Part shown: positions 17,715-25,386 of the stretch, in pieces
How positions within the stretch are numbered: position 1 is the first letter of the stretch
Layout of the letters: every line of letters begins with the position of its first letter
Assembly: GCF_002077175.1 (NCBI RefSeq)
Contig: NZ_CP014943.1
Location: forward strand, 310,001-374,000
Source: Colwellia sp. PAMC 21821
Lineage (GTDB): Bacteria > Pseudomonadota > Gammaproteobacteria > Enterobacterales > Alteromonadaceae
Length of the DNA stretch: 64,000 bases
Direction: 5' to 3'
Position numbers and translations under genes: made by a program
The notes under the pieces: generated by a model
The model's input: the letters and a program-made list of their open reading frames with translations, nothing else
The model's database searches: none
Told to the model about the DNA's origin: nothing

Positions 17715-17816
17715 AACTGATGGTTTGGTTAAAGTTTGTAATATTACCGTTTTTTAATAGTTCCTACCTCAGAAAAGTCGTATAATGCCTGCTATCTCAG
17801 CAAAGTAGAAATTTTC

Positions 17817-18317
17817 ATGAAAACATCTTGGTATCAAGAGCCTTGGGCTTGGCTTGTGTTTATATTACCTTTTACGGCGGTCGTTGCCGGTATTGCCACG
17901 TTTATTATTGCCAATACTGATCCTGACCCTCTTGTTGTTGGCGATTACTATAAAAAAGGTAAAGCTATTAACTTGGAATTAGGCAAAATTAAACAAGCAC
18001 AAAAACTCGGCATGAGTTTTGGTTTGAAGCTTGTTGATGATCAGCTTGTCATTCGACCAACAGGTATCGAAAAAGAGTTTCCAATATTGAATGTTAACTT
18101 TTATCACCCTACATTAGCGCAGCGAGACTTTTATTTAGCGTTAACGGCTGATGGTAATGGCAACTTTACTCATTACTTTGAAGCGGACCAAAATGTTTCA
18201 GGCAAATGGCGTGTGACCATTAGTTCTTTTGAAAATGACTGGAAGATTCAAACGGAGATGACCTTGCCTCAGTCTGAATTTGTTATCATGAAACCGAATC
18301 CATCTACAGCAAATTAA
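17817..18317 (+). CDS. ccoH: FixH/CcoH family cbb3 oxidase assembly protein
   Basis: A 166-residue protein with one N-terminal membrane helix (about 11-32) and a periplasmic FixH-like domain containing DPLVVGDYYKKGKAIN, the family signature. CcoH takes part in cbb3 assembly and copper delivery. First gene of the maturation cluster ccoH-ccoI-ccoS, starting about 100 bases after the ccoP terminator. No ccoG (rdxA) gene is present between ccoP and ccoH in this window. Confidence 0.92.
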   Translation: MKTSWYQEPWAWLVFILPFTAVVAGIATFIIANTDPDPLVVGDYYKKGKAINLELGKIKQAQKLGMSFGLKLVDDQLVIRPTGIEKEFPILNVNFYHPTLAQRDFYLALTADGNGNFTHYFEADQNVSGKWRVTISSFENDWKIQTEMTLPQSEFVIMKPNPSTAN

Positions 18318-18372
18318 TTAGCCTGTATTAATGAGCATAGTTAAATCAGTAAAGCTAAATGAGCAAAGATAA

Positions 18373-20772
18373 ATGAGCAAAGCTTGTTTTCATTGTGGCG
18401 AGCCAGTCCCCAATGGTATTAATTTAATAACAAATATTGAAAGTATGAGTCAACCTATGTGCTGCATAGGTTGCCAAGCCGTCGCACAGACTATCGTCGA
18501 CAATGGCTTAACTGACTATTACCGTTTTCGCAGTGCGCCAGCACAAAAAGGTGAAGTGTTAATACCAGAGCAACTCCAGCGTAATAAAATACTTGATGAT
18601 GAAAGCTTACAAAATGAGTTTACCTATTATCATGATGGCTTCAAAGAAACAATTTTAACCATTGACGGTATAAGCTGCTCAGCATGTGCATGGCTAATAG
18701 AGATGCAAGTTAGCAAACTCGATGGTGTTAATAAGATCACGGTGAATGCGACAACACAAAGAGCGACCGTGCAGTGGCAAGAAAGCCAAGTAAGACTGAG
18801 TGAAATACTGAGTTTAATCGATAAAATTGGCTATCACGGTCTGCCATTTAAGGCCAGTAGCGCCGAAAAAGTTAATAAAAAACAAGCAAAAAGCTTTATT
18901 AAACGCCTTGGCATTTCTGGTATTTTAATGATGCAAGTTATGATGATCGCCTTTGGTTTGTACTTTGGCGCTTTCTCAGATATGGCAGAACACAATGTTA
19001 TTTATTTACGCTGGGCGAGCTTTTTCTTAACCTTACCTATTGTTACCTATGGCGCTTATCCTTTTTATAAAGGCGCATTTTATGCCCTAAAAGCCCGCCA
19101 ACTTTCGATGGATGTACCGGTATCTATTGCGATTATTTTGGCATTTTTAGCGAGTTGCTGGGCAACATTCACCCAACAAGGTGAAGTGTATTTCGAATCT
19201 GTTTCCATGTTTACTTTCCTCATTCTTATCGGTAAATTCCTGGAATTTAGAGCCCGTAGTCGTGCCGCGGATGTTTCAGCAAATTTATTAAAACTTATAC
19301 CGATGACAGCGACTAAAATAGAACAAGGTGTTGAGCGCTTTATTTCAGCCAATAATTTAAAAGCTGACGATATTATTTTAATAAAGCCAGGCGAAACCAT
19401 TCCAGCTGACAGTGAAATAATCACCGGCACGAGTCAAATAAATGAAGCTATGCTGTCGGGTGAACAACTGCCCTTAATGAAAACAACGTTAGACAACATA
19501 TTTGCCGGCACCATAAATGGTGATGGTAATTTAACAGCAAAAGTTAAACACAACAATCAAGAGTCATTTTTAAGCCAATTGATTCGCCTAAGTGAAAATG
19601 CGCAAAGCCATAAACCTAAGTTAGCGAAGTTGTCAGATAAAATTGCCCAATACTTTGTTGCGCTAATTTTAATTGTTTCTATTATTACGTCAATATATTG
19701 GATACAACATGCACCGTCAGAGGCATTTTGGATCACCCTGTCTGTTTTGGTGGTTACTTGCCCCTGTGCTTTGTCGTTAGCAACACCTACTGCACTCACC
19801 TGTGCAACTACACGCCTTAATCGTGAAGGTATTATGATTAAGTCAGCACACGTACTGGAAACTATGCCTGAAGTCGATGCCGTAGCATTTGATAAAACCG
19901 GCACCTTAACCACCGGTGAATTTGCCCTTGTCAAAGTAAAAACTTATGGTGATTTTTCAGATGATATTACCTCAGAAGGTCAAGAACAAGTACTCGCTAT
20001 TGCAGCAGCATTAGAGGCACATTCTGCACACCCGTTGGCAAAAGCGTTTAGCCCTTTTCGTGATTTTAACCAAACAACCACACAGGTTGTCGTTGCTCCC
20101 GGCGCTGGTATTTCTGGTGAAGTTAACGGCCAACACTATCGCATTGGCAAAAGTTCGTGGCTACTTAGCGATAATAACAATTCAGCTTACAGCGCGCAGT
20201 GTGTATTAATGCAAGGTGAAACATTAGTCGCTGAATTTTATTTAAATGATGGTTTACGTGATGACGCTAAACCCTTAATAGCGTTTCTTCATCAACAAGA
20301 CATTGAAACCACCATGTTATCGGGCGATAACCTGCAAGGCTGCAATAAATTGCAATCAACACTGCAAATTAACAGTGTACAAGCTAACTTATCAGCTCAA
20401 GACAAGGTAAATGCCATAAAACAGCAACAAGCCACACACACGGTCGCTATGATAGGAGATGGTGTAAACGATAGTCCTGTGCTCGGCGCAGCGCATTTAT
20501 CGATTGCCATGGGTAGTGGTACCGATATTGCTAAAAACGGTGCCGATGTGATATTACTGAACAACAAGCTTAAAGGCGTGCAAACATTACGACAGGTTTC
20601 GGTGCGAACGGCGCGCATTATAAAGCAAAACTATCTTTGGGCTTTTGGTTATAATGCCATTGTATTACCGTTAGCGGTTACGGGTCATATTGCACCCTAT
20701 ATGGCCGTAATTGGTATGTCGGCCAGTTCAATTTTAGTAGTAAGTAATTCATTAAGGCTTTTAAAAAAATGA
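18373..20772 (+). CDS. ccoI: Copper-translocating P-type ATPase for cbb3 oxidase assembly
   Basis: A 799-residue P1B-type ATPase. Its N-terminal Cys-rich domain (C5, C8, C30, C31, C34) and HMA domain with GISCSACAW (C102, C105) bind copper. Membrane segments follow, with the ion-site motif CPC at 463-465, the phosphorylation motif DKTGT starting at D507, and GDGVND near 695. CcoI/FixI exports copper needed for the cbb3 active site. The start codon is the last of three copies of a short ATGAGCA-containing repeat, and no clear Shine-Dalgarno is seen. ccoS overlaps its stop by 4 bases. Confidence 0.95.
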   Translation: MSKACFHCGEPVPNGINLITNIESMSQPMCCIGCQAVAQTIVDNGLTDYYRFRSAPAQKGEVLIPEQLQRNKILDDESLQNEFTYYHDGFKETILTIDGISCSACAWLIEMQVSKLDGVNKITVNATTQRATVQWQESQVRLSEILSLIDKIGYHGLPFKASSAEKVNKKQAKSFIKRLGISGILMMQVMMIAFGLYFGAFSDMAEHNVIYLRWASFFLTLPIVTYGAYPFYKGAFYALKARQLSMDVPVSIAIILAFLASCWATFTQQGEVYFESVSMFTFLILIGKFLEFRARSRAADVSANLLKLIPMTATKIEQGVERFISANNLKADDIILIKPGETIPADSEIITGTSQINEAMLSGEQLPLMKTTLDNIFAGTINGDGNLTAKVKHNNQESFLSQLIRLSENAQSHKPKLAKLSDKIAQYFVALILIVSIITSIYWIQHAPSEAFWITLSVLVVTCPCALSLATPTALTCATTRLNREGIMIKSAHVLETMPEVDAVAFDKTGTLTTGEFALVKVKTYGDFSDDITSEGQEQVLAIAAALEAHSAHPLAKAFSPFRDFNQTTTQVVVAPGAGISGEVNGQHYRIGKSSWLLSDNNNSAYSAQCVLMQGETLVAEFYLNDGLRDDAKPLIAFLHQQDIETTMLSGDNLQGCNKLQSTLQINSVQANLSAQDKVNAIKQQQATHTVAMIGDGVNDSPVLGAAHLSIAMGSGTDIAKNGADVILLNNKLKGVQTLRQVSVRTARIIKQNYLWAFGYNAIVLPLAVTGHIAPYMAVIGMSASSILVVSNSLRLLKK

Positions 20773-21056
20773 GCATAATTTACGTATTAATTCCCATTGC
20801 AGTATTACTGACCACTATCGGTATTTATCTCTTTTTTTGGGCGGTAAAAACCGAACAATTTGATGACTTAGAAAAACAAGGTATGAGCATTTTATTTGAT
20901 GATGAACATGACAAAGTCAGTCACAATAAAAGTACCAGTGCTTCACTTAACGTTACTCAGGTGAAAGAGACTGAGTTCAAAGACAATCAAACAAATGAAA
21001 CAAATAAAGCTAAGAATCAAGTAGATAATCAGAACGATAATCAGGTCGATAAATAA
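20769..21056 (+). CDS. ccoS: cbb3-type cytochrome oxidase assembly protein CcoS
   Basis: A 95-residue protein with one N-terminal membrane helix (about 4-26) followed by FFWAVKTEQFDDLEKQGMSIL, the family signature, and FDDE. CcoS is needed for cofactor insertion into cbb3 oxidase. The C-terminal 45 residues are an Asn/Gln/Lys/Asp-rich low-complexity tail, longer than in typical CcoS. ATGA overlap with ccoI implies coupled translation. Confidence 0.93.
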   Translation: MSIIYVLIPIAVLLTTIGIYLFFWAVKTEQFDDLEKQGMSILFDDEHDKVSHNKSTSASLNVTQVKETEFKDNQTNETNKAKNQVDNQNDNQVDK

Positions 21057-21060
21057 CGCC

Positions 21061-21723
21061 ATGAATCTTGATTTTTTTTCAGCTTTTGTTATCGGATTAC
21101 TTGGCTCTGGCCATTGTGTGGTAATGTGTGGCGGTATTAGCACCATGTTAACCACCGCGATATCGGATACCGCTCGTCATAAAAAATATGCCATTATATT
21201 TGCCTATAACTTTGGTCGCATAGCCTCTTATAGTTTGATAGGCGCCTTAGTCGCATTCACCAGTTCAATGGCCGCAAAAAATATAGGTTTTCCCGTTGCG
21301 ATATTAAAAACTATCGCGGGCGTTTTTCTTATCTTGTTGGGTTTATACCTTGGTCAGTGGTTAATGTGGTTGAGCCGAGTCGAGCATTTAGGCAAAAATG
21401 TATGGCGTCATATATCACCACACACCAAAAAATTTATACCGATTAAAAACATAAAAAGTGCATTCGCGTTAGGCGCGCTTTGGGGTTGGTTACCTTGTGG
21501 TTTAGTTTATTCTACTTTAACTTGGTCATTAGCAAGTGCCGACGTACTTAATGGTGCCTTGATCATGTTTTTCTTTGGCCTTGGCACTTTGCCCGCTCTA
21601 CTTTCAGTATCATTAGGGACTTTCAGCGTTAAGTCGCTATTAAGTCATGCTCTATTTAGAAAAATAGCGGCTATGTTAGTCGTTATATATGGCATTTATA
21701 CTATACTGATTGCATATCTTTAA
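21061..21723 (+). CDS. TauE/SafE-like (UreH domain) membrane protein of the cbb3 cluster
   Basis: A 220-residue polytopic membrane protein with about six helices and the motif GSGHCVVMCGGI near the start, typical of the COG2836 group annotated as sulfite exporter or heavy-metal transport proteins. Its place four bases after ccoS is conserved in Shewanella-like genomes. A role in copper supply to the oxidase is likely but inferred. The Cys and Met residues in the first helix could handle copper. Confidence 0.88.
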   Translation: MNLDFFSAFVIGLLGSGHCVVMCGGISTMLTTAISDTARHKKYAIIFAYNFGRIASYSLIGALVAFTSSMAAKNIGFPVAILKTIAGVFLILLGLYLGQWLMWLSRVEHLGKNVWRHISPHTKKFIPIKNIKSAFALGALWGWLPCGLVYSTLTWSLASADVLNGALIMFFFGLGTLPALLSVSLGTFSVKSLLSHALFRKIAAMLVVIYGIYTILIAYL

Positions 21724-21767
21724 CGTATCTACTATGGTGATCTTCATGGAAATATTTATAGGCTTTT

Positions 21768-22487
21768 ATGAATAATAAATCGTGTGTAGACCAGCAACAT
21801 ATTCACTGCCAAAACTGTAGTATCAGTGAGTTGTGCTTACCCTTTTCTCTTAATGATCATGAGCTAGAAACCTTAGATAATATTATTGATCGTAAGCTTC
21901 CGATCCAAAAAGGTGAGCAAATATTTAACGATGGTCAGCCAATGAAAGCGCTTTACGCTATTAGATCTGGCACCTTCAAAACCTACACCATTAATAAACT
22001 AGGCGAAGAACAAATTACTGGCTTTCATTTAGCGGGTGATTTACTTGGCTTTGATGCTATAGCCAATGCTAAACACCCAAGCTTTGCAAAGGCATTAGAA
22101 ACCTCAATGATTTGTGAGATCCCCTATAATACGCTCGATAATTTATCTAACAGTATGCCAAAGTTAAAAAAACAGATTTTGCGTATGATGAGCACTGAAA
22201 TTCGTGAAGATCATGAAATGCTAACATTACTTAACCGTAAAAATGCAGAGCAGCGCTTAGCAACCTTTATTAGTACCTTAAGTATTCGATATCATGCCCG
22301 TGGTTTATCCGCTTCTGAGTTTCGCTTATCAATGACACGCAGTGACATTGGCAATTATATTGGCTTAACGGTTGAAACCATAAGCCGATTACTAAATCGC
22401 TTCCATAAAAATGGCTTAATAACCGTTAATGGTAAATTAATTACCATTCTAAATAGCGAAAAATTAAACCTCTGTGCTGGGCTTTAA
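21768..22487 (+). CDS. fnr: Fnr-type oxygen-sensing transcription regulator
   Basis: A 239-residue CRP/FNR family regulator (EtrA in Shewanella). Four cysteines fit the oxygen-labile 4Fe-4S cluster: C14, C17 and C23 in [14 protein letters not shown], and C116 in SMICEIPY. The cyclic-nucleotide-fold domain spans about 30-140. The C-terminal helix-turn-helix (about 187-218) contains VETISR, the recognition residues for TTGAT half sites. It lies right after the cbb3 assembly genes, and a perfect target palindrome lies upstream of ccoN. Confidence 0.96.
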   Translation: MNNKSCVDQQHIHCQNCSISELCLPFSLNDHELETLDNIIDRKLPIQKGEQIFNDGQPMKALYAIRSGTFKTYTINKLGEEQITGFHLAGDLLGFDAIANAKHPSFAKALETSMICEIPYNTLDNLSNSMPKLKKQILRMMSTEIREDHEMLTLLNRKNAEQRLATFISTLSIRYHARGLSASEFRLSMTRSDIGNYIGLTVETISRLLNRFHKNGLITVNGKLITILNSEKLNLCAGL

Positions 22488-22612
22488 ACCAGCGTTTTCC
22501 CACATTTTTTCGTCTACTTTTTATTTACTTTCCATCTACTTATCTAGGCTTCCTTATTCGGCTATTTCAGGCTATGCTAAGCGTGAAATAATTAAATAAA
22601 AACAATAATAAT

Positions 22613-22626
22613 TTGATTTAAAACAA
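22613..22626 (+). promoter_or_regulatory. Possible imperfect Fnr site upstream of uspE
   Basis: TTGATTTAAAACAA keeps one perfect half and one degraded half (AACAA for ATCAA). It is about 105 bases upstream of the uspE start. Suggestive only. Confidence 0.4.
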
Positions 22627-22724
22627 CTATTATTTTTTTAAAATAAGCTATTGTTATAGTATCAAACATATTATTTATTTCTCAGTTTGGTAATACCAGC
22701 AGGCAATTGACAAAGGAATTAGCT

Positions 22725-23657
22725 ATGGAAAAGTATCAAAAAATACTCGCTATTGTTGACCCAACAACAGAAGATCAAAAAGCGCTAAATCGTGCAATAG
22801 AATTAGCACGTAAAACAGGTGCTAGCATTACAGCATTTTTGACCATATATGATTTTTCTTATGAAATGACTACTATGCTGTCAGGTGATGAACGTGAAGC
22901 TATGTGCAAATCTGTTATCAATGATCGCACACAATGGTTGGAGTCTTTACTTGCTGAACTTGATGTAACCGGTATTACAATTGATTGTCAGGTTATCTGG
23001 CATAACCGTCCTTTTGAGCAAATTATTGCCAAAGTTATCGATAACGGTTACGACATTGTTATAAAAGGGACACACCAACACGACAAATTTAAATCAGTGA
23101 TATTTACCCCTACTGATTGGCATATTTTGAGAAAATGTCCTTGCCCTGTTTTACTCGTGAAAGAGCATTTATGGCCTGAAAATGGCAACATTATAGCCGC
23201 GTTAAATATTGGCAGCGAAGAAGAAGAGCATAAAGCGCTTAACGATAAAATTACCGCTGAAGCTAAACAACTCGCCAAGGTCATGAAAGCAAATTTGCAC
23301 CTCGTTAATTCATTCCCAGGTACACCGGTAAATATCGCGATAGAAATTCCAGAGTTTAATGCCAGTGATTATAACCTCGCCATGTTAAAGCATCATAAGA
23401 AGGCAATGCTAGAGCATGCAACTGCCTTTAATATAACTGAGGAATGCACTCATATCCAAGAAGGCTTACCTGAAGATATTATTCAAAGCATAGCGGCCGA
23501 ATTAGATGCCGAATTAGTTATTCTTGGCACGATTGGTCGCACGGGGTTATCAGCAGCATTAATTGGCAATACCGCAGAGCATGTTATCGATAGGCTCAAT
23601 TGTGATGTATTGGCATTAAAGCCAGATGGTTACGTTTCCCCCCTCGATGTAGAATAA
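22725..23657 (+). CDS. uspE: Universal stress protein E
   Basis: A 310-residue cytoplasmic protein made of two tandem Usp domains (about 1-150 and 160-305). The second ends in the ATP-binding-type motif GTIGRTGLSAALIGNTAE (about 270-287). The size and fnr-uspE order match UspE of E. coli and Shewanella, a regulator of motility, adhesion and stress resistance. The ATG at 22725 follows AAGGA at good spacing; a TTG 18 bases earlier is rejected. A short tandem repeat begins at the stop codon. Confidence 0.95.
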   Translation: MEKYQKILAIVDPTTEDQKALNRAIELARKTGASITAFLTIYDFSYEMTTMLSGDEREAMCKSVINDRTQWLESLLAELDVTGITIDCQVIWHNRPFEQIIAKVIDNGYDIVIKGTHQHDKFKSVIFTPTDWHILRKCPCPVLLVKEHLWPENGNIIAALNIGSEEEEHKALNDKITAEAKQLAKVMKANLHLVNSFPGTPVNIAIEIPEFNASDYNLAMLKHHKKAMLEHATAFNITEECTHIQEGLPEDIIQSIAAELDAELVILGTIGRTGLSAALIGNTAEHVIDRLNCDVLALKPDGYVSPLDVE

Positions 23658-23695
23658 GGCATATTGAATAAGAGCATATTAAATAAGGGCATATT
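23652..23695 (+). repeat. Short tandem repeat at the uspE stop codon
   Basis: Three imperfect 14-15-base units, GAATAAGGCATATT, GAATAAGAGCATATT and AAATAAGGGCATATT. The first contains the uspE stop codon TAA. Confidence 0.85.
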
Positions 23696-23732
23696 GTATA
23701 AAGATATGTAGATTTCAGAAATAGTGCGCTGC

Positions 23733-24015
23733 GCGTCACCTAATGAGAAAGTTATACATTTTGGTGACGCTTTATTTCGTCATCTACAGTTTGAGCTCTA
23801 AAATTTCCCCTCTAAAATTTCCCCTCTAAAATTTGCCCTCTAAAACTTGCCCTCTAATTCAATCACCATAACCACAAATTAGTCTGTTCAACAACAATTT
23901 TCACTATCAATAAGTTACCAAAGCGAATGTGTGCTAAGGCTTACTATACCTCTTATCCGGAATGACTAAAGTCACTATTCTATGGCCTTTAAGTCGGACT
24001 ATAAAGGGAGGGTGT
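23733..24015. repeat. Diverged direct repeat, left copy
   Basis: Shares ordered words with 25003-25230: the GCGTCACC..AATGAG..TTTTGGTGACGCTTTAT hairpin, CTGTTCAAC, TTACCAAAGCGAA and CTATTCTATG. The copies are about 1.23-1.27 kb apart and flank the membrane protein gene at 24324. Confidence 0.65.
23796..23860. repeat. 14-base tandem repeat, four units
   Basis: CTCTAAAATTTCCC repeated about four times with few changes (ATTTGCCC and ACTTGCCC in later units). Confidence 0.85.
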
Positions 24016-24323
24016 GTCGGTTGTTCACTCACTAAAGTACCTTAGTAGGATTTTTCCGTCGCTAAAAAAGATCACTTTTAAAATCAATTAATCAACTTGG
24101 TATAGCCGTGATATTGCAATAAAAAAAGTTTTTATAAGCTGTAAAGCGCAGTATAATAGCCCCACGGTGAAAATCTCCTTATTGTTGCTCGTTCTGATCT
24201 TCGAAAAGAGTCCTCTTTACCCCTCAATTATTGTCTTTTTAGGCGGGCCTACGAGCCTTTAAACGCTTATTTAGACAAGCTATTTATCTCATTATCGGTT
24301 TACCCTCTATAAGGAAAAGCACT

Positions 24324-24818
24324 ATGACTAATCAAGACGCTTCGGCTGAGCGATGCTCGACGAGCAAGTTTTCGACTATTTTGATGATACTGTTTGCGGG
24401 AGCGCTCGCCACGATTATCTTTGATTTTTGGGGGCCTTCACTGTCTCCCATTCTAGGTTTTACCGCGCTCTCCACAATTAAACTGCCTACAACGATGATT
24501 GAAGTCCTATTCGGTTCAGCGCCGACAGGTGTACCCGAATTAGTTCACTACATTACAGGATTGATACTTTACCCGTTAGGCTGGCTACTTGTTGTACGAC
24601 CAATGTGGAAGGCAATTATGCCATCGCTACACTGGACAATTACTGCTTTTGTTTACGGTGTAGTGCTTTGGGTGTTCGCGCTTTACGTTGTCGCACATCT
24701 TATCATCGGGCTGCCGCCGTTTATTGGTTTCACAGAAACCACTTGGGTCGCTCTTGTCGGCCACGTACTTTATGCATTGGTTTTTGCATGGGGTGCAGAA
24801 ACCCGTAAGTTTAGTTAG
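24324..24818 (+). CDS. Hypothetical four-helix membrane protein
   Basis: A 164-residue protein with four hydrophobic segments (about 20-40, 70-92, 105-128, 140-158) and a polar N terminus, MTNQDASAERCSTSK. A good ribosome site AAGGAAAA precedes the ATG. I do not recognise the family. Base composition is visibly richer in G+C than the neighbours (for example the stretch coding FAGALATIIFD). It sits alone between two diverged direct repeats, which suggests an acquired or duplicated cassette. Function unknown. Confidence 0.75.
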   Translation: MTNQDASAERCSTSKFSTILMILFAGALATIIFDFWGPSLSPILGFTALSTIKLPTTMIEVLFGSAPTGVPELVHYITGLILYPLGWLLVVRPMWKAIMPSLHWTITAFVYGVVLWVFALYVVAHLIIGLPPFIGFTETTWVALVGHVLYALVFAWGAETRKFS

Positions 24819-25386
24819 TTAGTTAAAATTTTTTATATTTAATACAACGAAGTAGAAGTTTATGCTTGTTATTAACAATTGCTATTATAGAGATAATCGT
24901 ATTCTTTTACATTCTACAAATAGAGTATCAAGCAACATTTCGTATGTTTAACCCTATAGATTTTTTATAGCTTATAAGCCAAAATAGTTGATAACAAGTA
25001 ATGCGTCACCGAATGAGGTAATTTAATATTTTGGTGACGCTTTATATCTGTTTCTAATATTTGGCATAAATAGTTCAAGTACAATAACCATTACTTCAGA
25101 GTAAGCTTTTCCTGTTCAACTTATAATCACTTAACTTTCATTATTTACCAAAGCGAACGCTTGAGACGTATTCACTTACCTCTAAGCGATATTATTGAAA
25201 TACCTATTCTATGATCTTTAATAATGGACAATGAATGTGGTTCGCGTGCCCTATCGCCCAGCTAAAACCTTAGGATACATTGCTTCAGCTCTAGTCCCGC
25301 AAATTTAGATTTGAAAGAGCATTAGATCTAAATTAGCAAGTAAGCGCTTTAAATGGTTGTCATCCAAAAAGTCGCCCTTTATTCTT
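24819..25386. other. Intergenic region with the right repeat copy
   Basis: No gene. Contains the second diverged repeat copy and its hairpin (25003-25040). It also forms the downstream end of the minus-strand GGDEF/EAL gene; no separate terminator for that gene was identified. Confidence 0.5.
25003..25230. repeat. Diverged direct repeat, right copy
   Basis: Hairpin GCGTCACC (25003-25010) with GGTGACGC (25033-25040), then CTGTTCAAC (25112), TTACCAAAGCGAA (25146) and CTATTCTATG, in the same order as the left copy. Confidence 0.65.

Larger units (their letters stand above)
23658..24323. other. Long intergenic region with repeats
   Basis: No gene in 666 bases. It holds the tandem repeats listed separately, a hairpin GCGTCACC/GGTGACGC (23733-23770) followed by T-rich sequence that could terminate uspE transcription, and a segment resembling 25003-25250. 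A possible -10 (TATAAT) lies near 24151, about 170 bases before the next gene. Confidence 0.6.

Noticed and set aside
23652..23860. CRISPR array
   Set aside because: Units are contiguous short tandem repeats without unique spacers, and no cas genes are present.
23733..25040. Integron attC sites at the GCGTCACC hairpins
   Set aside because: The inverted ends lack the RYYYAAC/GTTRRRY core and no integrase is present.
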